In this document: positions 1 through 5,724 of the stretch, one piece after another
Numbering within the stretch: the first letter of the stretch is position 1
How the letters are laid out: each line of letters begins with the position of its first letter
Source of the DNA: Planctomycetota bacterium
GTDB lineage: Bacteria; Planctomycetota; UBA1135
Assembly (NCBI GenBank): GCA_022447335.1
Contig: JAKVCF010000136.1
Coordinates: 1-5,724 of the forward strand
Direction of reading: 5' to 3'
Length of the DNA stretch: 5,724 bases
Made by a program: the position numbers and the translations under genes
Notes under the pieces: generated by a model
The model's database searches: none
What the model was told of the DNA's origin: nothing
Seen by the model: the letters and a program-made list of their open reading frames with translations, nothing else

Positions 1-77
1 TGAGAGATCGCTTCGAGTCTCCGCAGTCCTACCCTTTAGGCTGGGCGGCTGGCTACCCTCCCTCCCCTGAAGCATGA
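1..77 (+). CDS. C-terminal tail of an unidentified upstream gene (partial)
   Basis: Reading from base 3, the frame is open to a TGA at 75-77 and gives 24 residues ending in PLGWAAGYPPSPEA. The stop overlaps the ATG of the next gene as ATGA. The same arrangement joins the next two genes at 2332-2335, and this repeat is the main reason to believe the frame is coding. A second frame (from base 2) is also open, to a TGA at 68-70, but its peptide looks less protein-like and would not give the overlap. There is no recognisable Shine-Dalgarno sequence before the ATG at 74, as expected if that gene is translated by coupling to this one. The tail is Pro/Gly/aromatic-rich and too short to identify. By context it could be another part of the acyl-transfer operon, which is a guess. 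Confidence 0.45.
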   Translation, partial: RDRFESPQSYPLGWAAGYPPSPEA

Positions 78-2335
78 GCGCGGACCGCGTCACAATCGTC
101 GAGGAGAACCTCGATCGGCTGCTAGATGAGCTGCCGGATCCGGCCCAGATGCTGGCTCCGGATGAGCCTCTTCGGCCGGGTAGTAGTTTGACCGCTGCGC
201 GCGCACGCAACCTCTTTGAGGACATACTGCTGTCGCGAACGCTCGACATTGCTGCGCGCGCGCTGAAGGCCAAGGGTGAGGGCTTTTACACCATTAGCTC
301 TGCTGGGCACGAGATGAATGCGGTAGTGGGCGCATTGCTACGACCTACCGATCCCTGTCTGCTGCACTACCGCTCGGGTGCACTATTTGCCTCGCGGCTG
401 CGCCAGCTGCCGGGCAGCACCCCGATTTGGGACACATTGCTTTCACTCACAGCTTCGGCTGAAGACCTGGCTAGCGGTGGCCGTCACAAAGTGTGGGGGA
501 GTCGTGCGGCTTGGATTCCGCCACAGACTTCGACTATTGCGAGCCATCTTCCCAAGGCAGTTGGCATGGCTTTCGCGCTTGGGCGTGCACGTCGACTTGA
601 GGTCGAAGGGGGCTTTGGATCGCTTAGCGACCTCCCACAGGATTCGGTGGTCATGTGCAGCTTCGGTGACGCGTCGTCGAATCATGCGACTGCCCTGACT
701 GGTATTAACGCAGCACGTTACGCAAAGCGGAAGGGCAATCCAGTACCTATTCTCTTTGTCTGCGAAGACAACCAGCGTGGGATTAGTGTTGAGACCCCAT
801 CGCGTTGGGTGCAGGACTCTTGGGATTCGAGCCGCCACCTGAACTTTTTTGATGCAGGTGGCGAGATCGATCAGGTTTGGGATACGGTCGAGTTGGCAAT
901 TCGCACATGCCGTCAGCAGCGTGAACCGGTCTTTCTGCGCATTGAGCCCATCCGTCTTTGGGGCCACGCTGGCAGTGATGTTGAAACAGCCTACCGCAGC
1001 CTGGATGAAATCGAAGCTACTGAGGCACGCGATCCGATCCTGGCAGCAGCGCGGCGCTTGGTGGCGATTGGCGCCGCCACACCTTCGCAACTGCGCCAGA
1101 TCCTGGTCAGTACCCGCGCGCGTGTGACCGCCGCTATGCCGGAAGCCGCACAGCGTCCCAAGTTGACCGACCCGACCGAGATTGTGCGTCCGCTCGCGCC
1201 AAGTGAGCCGGAGCGTTGGAAGGTAGCAGCCACTCAGGCGCTACCCGAAGACGCGCGACGCGCTGTCTTCGGGCGTCGCTTGCCGGAAGAAGAGCGATCG
1301 TCCACACGTCGCACTCTCGCCGCACGCATCAACCAGGCGTTACACGACGAAATGCTGCGTCGCCCGGAGATGATCCTATTTGGCGAGGATGTTGGTCGCA
1401 AAGGCGGGGTGTACGGCCTGACTCAGCGCCTGCAGGAACGTTTTGGTCAGGCGCGCTGCTTTGACACACTGCTTGATGAGACCACTATTTTGGGGGTCGC
1501 ACAGGGCACGGGGCAGGTAGGTCTACTGCCGGTGCCTGAGATTCAATACCTCGCATATCTACATAATGCGATCGATCAGCTGCGCGGCGAGGCCTGCTCG
1601 ATGTCTTATTTTTCAAATGGGTCCTTTACCAATCCAATGGTGGTGCGCATTGCTGGGCTGGCGTATCAGAAAGGATTCGGTGGGCACTTCCACAACGATA
1701 ACTCTATTGGTGCTTTGCGCGAGATCCCCGGCCTGGCGATAGCCTGCCCTTCGCGTGGTGTCGACGCTGTGCGTATGCTGCGTGGCGCATTGGCGATGGC
1801 TGCTGAGAGCAAGCGGGTTGTGACTTTTCTCGAGCCTATTGCGCTTTACCACGAACGTGATCTTTATGAGGTCGGCGATGAAGGATGGTTGAGCGACTAC
1901 CCTGTGCCCAATGGGAGTAAAGATTCGGCATTGCTACCCGGTGAAGTTGGAGTGCATCAGCCAGATGCCACTGACTTGTTGATCTTGTCTTATGCCAATG
2001 GGTACCGTTTGTCACTGCGTGCGGCGCGGGCTTGGGAGGCGTCGACTGGCAAGCGTGCACGAGTTGTCGATCTTCGTTGGCTAAATCCACTGCCGCATGA
2101 AGCGGTGCGTACTCACGCTAGCGATTGCGGACGTGTTCTGGTCGTCGACGAGTGTCGTGCTACCGGAGCCGGCATTGCTGACGCTTTGATAGCTGACTTG
2201 GCTGAGCATGGATTTTCCGGTCACATCAAGTCTGTCCGAGGTATGGATACTTACATCCCGCTTGCGGATGCCGCTAACTTAGTGCTTGTTAGTGAAGAGC
2301 AGATTTGCGGCGGGATTGAGGAGTTGATGGCATGA
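74..2335 (+). CDS. Fused alpha/beta E1 of a 2-oxo-acid dehydrogenase (thiamine diphosphate-dependent, branched-chain-like)
   Basis: E1 decarboxylates a 2-oxo acid on thiamine diphosphate (ThDP) and hands the acyl group to a lipoyl carrier (E2) in the cytoplasm. Here E1-alpha (about residues 40-310) and E1-beta (about 411-753) lie in one chain, joined by a roughly 100-residue Ala/Arg/Pro-rich linker. In the alpha half, the ThDP/Mg motif runs from GDA (198-200) to EDNQ (231-234), and the phosphate loop has His298 in GHAGSD. The TSTIASHLPKAVG segment (152-164) looks more like branched-chain than pyruvate E1. In the beta half, FDTLLDE places Glu469 at the conserved ThDP-activating glutamate, and His540 aligns with the active-site histidine of pyruvate E1-beta. 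The start is secure: an in-frame TGA lies at 68-70 and ATG 74 is the first start after it. GDA replaces the usual GDG. The 2-oxo-acid substrate cannot be read from sequence, and no E2 or E3 gene is visible. Confidence 0.92.
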   Translation: MSADRVTIVEENLDRLLDELPDPAQMLAPDEPLRPGSSLTAARARNLFEDILLSRTLDIAARALKAKGEGFYTISSAGHEMNAVVGALLRPTDPCLLHYRSGALFASRLRQLPGSTPIWDTLLSLTASAEDLASGGRHKVWGSRAAWIPPQTSTIASHLPKAVGMAFALGRARRLEVEGGFGSLSDLPQDSVVMCSFGDASSNHATALTGINAARYAKRKGNPVPILFVCEDNQRGISVETPSRWVQDSWDSSRHLNFFDAGGEIDQVWDTVELAIRTCRQQREPVFLRIEPIRLWGHAGSDVETAYRSLDEIEATEARDPILAAARRLVAIGAATPSQLRQILVSTRARVTAAMPEAAQRPKLTDPTEIVRPLAPSEPERWKVAATQALPEDARRAVFGRRLPEEERSSTRRTLAARINQALHDEMLRRPEMILFGEDVGRKGGVYGLTQRLQERFGQARCFDTLLDETTILGVAQGTGQVGLLPVPEIQYLAYLHNAIDQLRGEACSMSYFSNGSFTNPMVVRIAGLAYQKGFGGHFHNDNSIGALREIPGLAIACPSRGVDAVRMLRGALAMAAESKRVVTFLEPIALYHERDLYEVGDEGWLSDYPVPNGSKDSALLPGEVGVHQPDATDLLILSYANGYRLSLRAARAWEASTGKRARVVDLRWLNPLPHEAVRTHASDCGRVLVVDECRATGAGIADALIADLAEHGFSGHIKSVRGMDTYIPLADAANLVLVSEEQICGGIEELMA
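2318..2323 (+). promoter_or_regulatory. Shine-Dalgarno sequence for the acyltransferase gene
   Basis: GAGGAG sits 8 bases before ATG 2332, inside the last codons of the fused E1 gene. It supports ATG 2332 as the true start. The neighbouring start at 74 has no such motif. Confidence 0.75.
2332..2335 (+). promoter_or_regulatory. ATGA stop/start overlap (translational coupling)
   Basis: The E1 stop TGA (2333-2335) overlaps the acyltransferase ATG (2332-2334). Together with the good ribosome-binding site just upstream, this points to a single mRNA and coupled translation, so the two proteins are probably made in fixed ratio. The same overlap occurs at 74-77. Confidence 0.8.
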
Positions 2336-3327
2336 GTCGTGCCGTGTTGGTTTTGCCGGGACGCGGGTCCTACACCGAGCGCACTATGGGCCAATTGCCA
2401 ACTGAGCATTCATGGGTGCAGGAGGCTGAATCGATTCGAGCTAAACTCGGGCTCGATCCATTACTCGATCTTGATCGCGCTGAGCGATTCAGCCCGGCGC
2501 GTCACCTGCGTCCATCACATGTCTCACCGCTGATCTACTTGCGCACCATGCTTGACGTAGAGCGCGTGCTTCGTGAGCACGAGGTCGTTGCTATTGTCGG
2601 GAACTCTATGGGGTGGTACACCGCACTTGCCGCGGGAGGATCGCTCAGTTTCAAGGACGGGTTCCACCTTGTGCAGCAGATGTCGATTCTGCAGGAAGAG
2701 CATGGTTCGGATGGCGGTCAGATCGTCTACCCCTTAGTGGGAGAAGATTGGAAGAGGATCGCCGAACGCGAAGCTGCAGTTGAAGCTGTTGTGAGCGAGT
2801 ACGTGGGCGAGCTCTTTTATTCCATTCATCTCGGAGGGCAGGTGGTGCTGGCGGGTTCACGCGGCGGGTTGAGCGCTGCGGCCGAGGCGCTTGATTCAGT
2901 GCAACAAGGGCGAGTCACCTATCCGTTACGGTTGGCACAGCACGGCCCATATCACACCCCACTTGTCGAGGCGACCGCAATGGCGGCGCGTACTTTTGCG
3001 GCCGACTTGGTCTTCCATCAACCTGAGATTGAATTGATTGATGGGTTGGGGCGTCGCCACACGCCATGGGGGGCTGAGCTAGAAATCCTACGCGGCTACA
3101 CTTTTGGTGCGCAGATTGTGGGCACTTATGACTTCACGCGCTCAGTCGAAGTTGCACTATGTGAGCACGCACCCGATCATCTGATCGCTGTTGGCCCTGG
3201 CAATACTCTGGGCGGTATCTGCGGACAAATCTTGGCCGGATTGCATTGGCGGGGTATCGATTCTAAGGAGACCTTCCTCTTAGCTCAGGAGGGTGACACT
3301 CCACCTTTGATTTCGCTTGACCGCTAG
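2332..3327 (+). CDS. FabD-like acyltransferase with atypical active site (annotated ACP S-malonyltransferase family)
   Basis: The protein has the fold signature of FabD / polyketide-synthase acyltransferases, which move an acyl group from CoA to the phosphopantetheine arm of an acyl carrier protein. Length (331) is close to FabD (about 310). Landmarks in order are the N-terminal PGRGSY loop (9-14, FabD PGQGSQ), the nucleophile elbow GNSMGW (Ser92, FabD GHSLGE), GPYHTPL (His208, the catalytic histidine in FabD GAFHTPL) and the C-terminal GPGN (288-291). The Ser/His pair is intact. Three usual features are changed: Gln to Arg in the first loop, His to Asn before the serine, and no arginine anywhere from residue 82 to 141, where FabD has the RG pair that binds the malonyl carboxylate (here Q116/M117). 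From family knowledge, loss of that arginine goes with monocarboxylic acyl substrates. I infer a non-malonyl acyltransferase or acyl hydrolase working with the upstream E1. The family is firm, the substrate is not. Confidence 0.88.
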   Translation: MSRAVLVLPGRGSYTERTMGQLPTEHSWVQEAESIRAKLGLDPLLDLDRAERFSPARHLRPSHVSPLIYLRTMLDVERVLREHEVVAIVGNSMGWYTALAAGGSLSFKDGFHLVQQMSILQEEHGSDGGQIVYPLVGEDWKRIAEREAAVEAVVSEYVGELFYSIHLGGQVVLAGSRGGLSAAAEALDSVQQGRVTYPLRLAQHGPYHTPLVEATAMAARTFAADLVFHQPEIELIDGLGRRHTPWGAELEILRGYTFGAQIVGTYDFTRSVEVALCEHAPDHLIAVGPGNTLGGICGQILAGLHWRGIDSKETFLLAQEGDTPPLISLDR

Positions 3328-3421
3328 TCGCAACTCGTGGCGTCCGTCGAGGCGTAGGGTTCTAACCAAAATTTGAAAGATAACCATTCTGTGGATCTTT
3401 GCTGCGGGGAAGTAGTGCCAG
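3328..3421. other. Convergent intergenic gap, no clear terminator
   Basis: These 94 bases separate two operons that face each other. I see no GC-rich hairpin followed by a T-run on either strand. A four-base CTCG/CGAG pair near 3333-3351 is too weak to call. The best structures nearby are the overlapping inverted repeats at 3416-3453. Confidence 0.6.
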
Positions 3422-3434
3422 CTAGTCTTTGGCA
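3416..3434. repeat. Short inverted repeat that competes with the 9-bp hairpin
   Basis: TGCCA (3416-3420) pairs with TGGCA (3430-3434) around a 9-base loop holding the caspase stop codon (3422-3424). The right arm is shared with the larger repeat, so only one of the two can form at a time. Five base pairs is weak and may be chance. Confidence 0.3.
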
Positions 3435-4663
3435 TTTGATTGGTTGCCAAAGATGTACCAGTTCGGATAGACGTAGACCCAATATCCAGGTGGGAGGTTT
3501 GCATGGCCTTTGTACTGCTTGGCGTTCCAGCGGCCATAGTCGGAAAAAGATCCATTCTCCAGGAAGTCGAAGCGTACTTCGATCTTACGAAGTAAGCCTT
3601 CGTATTTTCCGTTAACGCTCGCAGTTTTCTCAGCGATATCGTCTGGAAGAGCCTGTGGAAATAGGTCTTTGGAATACGTTGGTACGTGCGGAAGATTCGG
3701 GCGATCCCGAGTGCGCAGTTCCATCGGATCTTTCCAAATGATATCGCGTTTAGAGTAGCGTTGGATTTCGAGGCCAAGCATGCCTTCGCGGAAGTCGATT
3801 ATTCGCGCTGCGCGAGCCCGGGTCCCTCGACCAGAAACTTCCATGTATTGGCGCAAGGCATAGGGTTGGGGGATGGCGGCGCCCAGCTTATTAGTCATAT
3901 CCACTTCGGCTAATACAAAGTCTCCTTTTACCCCACTGTTTGAATAGCCGTGGTTTTGCGACTCCACTAGTTGCATGGATTCACGAACATCGTGGGCAGC
4001 TTCCCCAAGTGTGATTTTCCCATTTCCGTCAAGATCGAGAAGCGGACGACCTCCCAGCGCATCAAGCAGGCTGCAAGTAAAAGTCCAGTAGCCGGTCGAG
4101 GTGTTGGAGAGCGATGAAGAAGTGAGGCTGGCGGTTCGAAATCCGCTTTCCTTTAGCCTAAGTGCGATGTCAGCAAGCCCGCCGGAGAAGCAGCAATCCG
4201 CAAATAAAAGAATTCGATCGCCTTTGAACTTTTCTTTAACGATGCTTTCAATGTTTCCAATCCAAAATCCTTCTGGGGACTCGATCGTGGCGGCGGCGTC
4301 GTGACTTGCGAAGTAGATGCCCTTGCTCCCAGGATATCCGTGGCCTGCGTAGTAGAAGATAAGAGTCGATCCGCCCTTTGCCTTTTGCGCAATAGCATCA
4401 AGGGCCGCGATCATATTTTCGTTCGTTGCTTCGGGGCCGAGCAGGAGTGACATTTGCTCGGCGGGTATGCCCATTTCCAGTAAGCGATCGTAGAGGCCCT
4501 GATCACGCCTATTCTCTTTTGAGAAAGAGCTTAGCGTATCGCTTTCCCATTCAAGCACCCCTGCGATGACTGCATAGGTCTTGGCGGGTTCCAGGCGATT
4601 TGACTGCGCTGTGGAGGACGTAGTCAGCCCAAGGGCGAAGAGTAGCGCGAGAAGGGTCCGCAT
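3422..4663 (-). CDS. Exported caspase-like (peptidase C14 / metacaspase-type) protease with EF-hand loop
   Basis: This is a cysteine protease of the caspase fold with an export signal. Residues 1-19 form a signal peptide: one Arg, a hydrophobic run at 4-13, and a likely cut after Ala19 (S-T-A); there is no lipobox cysteine. The core spans about 28-250. The first strand is YAVIAGVLEW, the catalytic His108 lies in YYAGHGY and the catalytic Cys158 in ADCCFSGG. Asp156 before the cysteine pair is typical of metacaspases that cut after Arg or Lys. DLDGNGKITLGE (210-221) is a canonical EF-hand calcium loop. After the core come a possible Tudor/SH3-like strand set (about 271-317) and an aromatic-rich tail (about 352-406, PPGYWVYVYPNWYIF). 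It starts 18 bases after the sulfatase stop and is probably co-transcribed with it. No good ribosome-binding site precedes the ATG, which suggests coupling. Target proteins are unknown. Confidence 0.9.
   Translation of the reverse strand: MRTLLALLFALGLTTSSTAQSNRLEPAKTYAVIAGVLEWESDTLSSFSKENRRDQGLYDRLLEMGIPAEQMSLLLGPEATNENMIAALDAIAQKAKGGSTLIFYYAGHGYPGSKGIYFASHDAAATIESPEGFWIGNIESIVKEKFKGDRILLFADCCFSGGLADIALRLKESGFRTASLTSSSLSNTSTGYWTFTCSLLDALGGRPLLDLDGNGKITLGEAAHDVRESMQLVESQNHGYSNSGVKGDFVLAEVDMTNKLGAAIPQPYALRQYMEVSGRGTRARAARIIDFREGMLGLEIQRYSKRDIIWKDPMELRTRDRPNLPHVPTYSKDLFPQALPDDIAEKTASVNGKYEGLLRKIEVRFDFLENGSFSDYGRWNAKQYKGHANLPPGYWVYVYPNWYIFGNQSNAKD
3426..3453. repeat. 9-bp perfect inverted repeat over the end of the caspase gene
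   Basis: TCTTTGGCA (3426-3434) pairs exactly with TGCCAAAGA (3445-3453) around a 10-base loop. It covers the last codons of the caspase gene (residues about 404-412). Neither strand has a T-run after it, so it is not a standard intrinsic terminator. It could instead protect a 3' end or stop transcription from the opposing operon. Confidence 0.5.
3446..3610 (-). other. Aromatic-rich C-terminal module of the caspase protein
   Basis: Residues 352-406 contain about a dozen Tyr/Trp/Phe, ending in GYWVYVYPNWYIFG after an NLPPG turn. The spacing suggests a small beta-rich domain, perhaps for binding or surface attachment. I cannot assign it to a named family from sequence alone. It lies directly at the C-terminus, outside the protease core. 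Confidence 0.45.
4001..4036 (-). other. EF-hand calcium-binding loop within the caspase gene
   Basis: Residues 210-221 read DLDGNGKITLGE. Asp at 1, Asp at 3, Asn at 5, Gly at 6, Ile at 8 and Glu at 12 match the EF-hand consensus at every key position. Only one loop is seen. It lies about 50 residues after the catalytic cysteine, where it could tie protease activity to extracellular calcium. Confidence 0.75.
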
Positions 4664-4681
4664 GGGCGCAGTCTAGTTGAC

Positions 4682-5724
4682 CTAGTTTCCAGTGTAGTCC
4701 GGAAGCGCGTTCTGAAGGGGTTTCCCGTATTCCTGAATAAGCTTTGCTGTGCGTGCGCGCAATCTAGTGAGCGTTTTGGCGTATTGTGGGTCTTCGGCGA
4801 GGTTGACCAGCTCGTCCGGATCAGCTTGCAAATCGTGCAGGAATTCATCTTGTACAAGCTGATCCACGTAACGCGCGTATTTAAATCGTTCAGTGCGTAC
4901 GCCTTCCCATGAGATTTTTGGCCTGAGAGTCACGTGCTCGATAAAGAGGTCGTCGCGCCAAGCTGGCCGCGAAATGGCGCTCTCCAGGAAAGGAAGGAGG
5001 GGCGCACCTTGATAACTTGTCGGGACATCGACTCCTGCCCATGCGAGGAAGCTCGCTGGAAGATCCAGGTTGGCAACCATGGCCTCCTCCACGGTTCCAC
5101 GAGTTTCGTTGGCTTGTCGACGTGGGTCAAAGATGATCAGTGGAACACGCAGTGATTGCTCGTAGTGTGCCCACTTGCCAGCGAACCCACGGTCGCCCAT
5201 GAAGTATCCATTATCCGCCGAGTAAATAATGATTGTATTTTTGCTCAAATCGTGCTTTTCGAGCTCGGAGAGTACGCGTGCGATCGCACTGTCGATACCT
5301 GAGATCATTCGGTAGTAAGCGCGCATATTAGTCGCATACTTCTCAGGTGTATCCCAACGCCAATACCAACGCGCGCGCAAAATTGAGTTCTTCAAGTACT
5401 CCGGATGCGCTGCGAAGATGGCGGGGTCGCCTAGCCGGGGTGGAGGGATGTCTACTTTTTCGTACAGTCCATCGGCGGCCTTTGGCCACGGATAGTGACC
5501 GATGCCCGGCCGGTGATCGCTGTCCTCTGCGTGCGCTGCATTGAACCAGAGTTGTATTGCGAAGGGTCGCCTTCCAGAGTGCTCTTTCAGAAACTGAATT
5601 GCGTAATCCGCAATAAGTTCGGTTTCATGTCGGAGCGATCCGTCCGGCTGTTCTTTGAAAAAAGGGTTGAGAGAGATGCCAACGTAGGTGTCGAAAGCAT
5701 CATTCCGATTCCAGGTATTTGGCA
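4682..5724 (-). CDS. Type I sulfatase, N-terminus missing (runs off the right edge)
   Basis: The frame is open without a stop from the window edge to TAG at 4682-4684, giving 346 residues. Type I sulfatases (alkaline-phosphatase fold) hydrolyse sulfate esters using a formylglycine made from a Cys or Ser in C/S-x-P-x-R. That motif should lie in the missing 100-200 N-terminal residues. Visible landmarks, numbered from the first complete codon, are WFNAAHAED (His64, matching the APH motif), the metal pair Asp170-Asn171 in SADNGYFMGDRG, Lys183 in GKW (sulfate-binding lysine), LRVPLIIFDP, SYQGAPLLPFL, GVRTERFKY and the C-terminal LQADPDELVNLAEDP block. The fit to the family is good throughout. A TTG at 5393-5395 is an internal leucine codon and not the start, because conserved sequence continues upstream of it. 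The substrate is unknown; polysaccharide sulfate is usual for this type. It is the upstream gene of the caspase operon. Confidence 0.93.
   Translation of the reverse strand, partial: PNTWNRNDAFDTYVGISLNPFFKEQPDGSLRHETELIADYAIQFLKEHSGRRPFAIQLWFNAAHAEDSDHRPGIGHYPWPKAADGLYEKVDIPPPRLGDPAIFAAHPEYLKNSILRARWYWRWDTPEKYATNMRAYYRMISGIDSAIARVLSELEKHDLSKNTIIIYSADNGYFMGDRGFAGKWAHYEQSLRVPLIIFDPRRQANETRGTVEEAMVANLDLPASFLAWAGVDVPTSYQGAPLLPFLESAISRPAWRDDLFIEHVTLRPKISWEGVRTERFKYARYVDQLVQDEFLHDLQADPDELVNLAEDPQYAKTLTRLRARTAKLIQEYGKPLQNALPDYTGN

Noticed and set aside
2..70. Alternative upstream frame ending at TGA 68-70
   Set aside because: It is open but gives a less protein-like peptide, and it leaves a 3-base gap instead of the ATGA overlap used elsewhere in the operon. 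It cannot be fully excluded.
443..1090. 215-residue open frame on the minus strand inside the E1 gene
   Set aside because: It is antisense to clearly conserved E1-alpha sequence, including the thiamine diphosphate motif. Its protein is rich in Cys, Arg and Ser with no recognisable motif, so it is a shadow frame.
3328..3421. Intrinsic terminator in the convergent gap
   Set aside because: No stable GC-rich stem with a following T-run is present on either strand.
3280..3777. 165-residue minus-strand open frame across the convergent gap
   Set aside because: It overlaps the caspase gene in another frame on the same strand and runs into the end of the acyltransferase gene. The conserved protein is the caspase frame, and this one shows no family features.
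5393..5395. TTG as start codon of the sulfatase
   Set aside because: The same frame stays open to the window edge, and the added 109 residues contain family sequence (WFNAAHAED). The gene is therefore truncated by the window, and this codon encodes leucine.
5347..5544. 65-residue plus-strand open frame near the right edge
   Set aside because: It is antisense to conserved sulfatase sequence and has no motif of its own.

Overview
The window is bacterial. It holds two short operons that converge on a 94-base gap (3328-3421). Genes are tightly packed, with ATGA stop/start overlaps on the left and an 18-base gap on the right. Base composition is moderately GC-rich: spot counts of 60-base lines run at roughly 53-62% GC on the left and are more variable, often 45-55% with one line near 32%, in the protease gene on the right. 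The protein types (secreted caspase-like protease, sulfatase of the large environmental type, fused E1 of the branched-chain 2-oxo-acid type) would suit an aquatic or soil proteobacterium or a member of the Planctomycetes group. The sequence alone does not fix the lineage.

Left operon, plus strand. The last 24 codons of an unidentified gene (1-77) overlap by ATGA a 753-residue fused alpha+beta E1 of a thiamine-diphosphate 2-oxo-acid dehydrogenase (74-2335). This overlaps by ATGA a 331-residue protein with the FabD / acyl-CoA:ACP acyltransferase fold (2332-3327). All E1 residues expected to be catalytic appear to be present. The acyltransferase keeps its Ser/His pair but lacks the arginine that binds malonyl carboxylate and has changed active-site loops (PGRGS, GNSMGW). 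My reading is that the pair makes an acyl unit from a 2-oxo acid and passes it to a carrier, with a non-malonyl substrate. No E2, E3, ACP or synthase gene lies in the window, so this is inference.

Right operon, minus strand. A sulfatase whose N-terminus runs off the right edge (4682-5724) is followed after 18 bases by an exported caspase-like (C14 / metacaspase-type) protease (3422-4663). The protease has the His/Cys dyad, a textbook EF-hand calcium loop just after the catalytic core, a possible Tudor/SH3-like segment and a small aromatic-rich C-terminal module. The two proteins are probably made together and may both act outside the cytoplasm.

The most interesting points are the atypical acyltransferase coupled to a fused E1, and the exported, possibly calcium-controlled caspase paired with a sulfatase. 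No RNA gene, mobile element, CRISPR array or clear promoter is visible, and no stretch over 300 bases lacks a gene.
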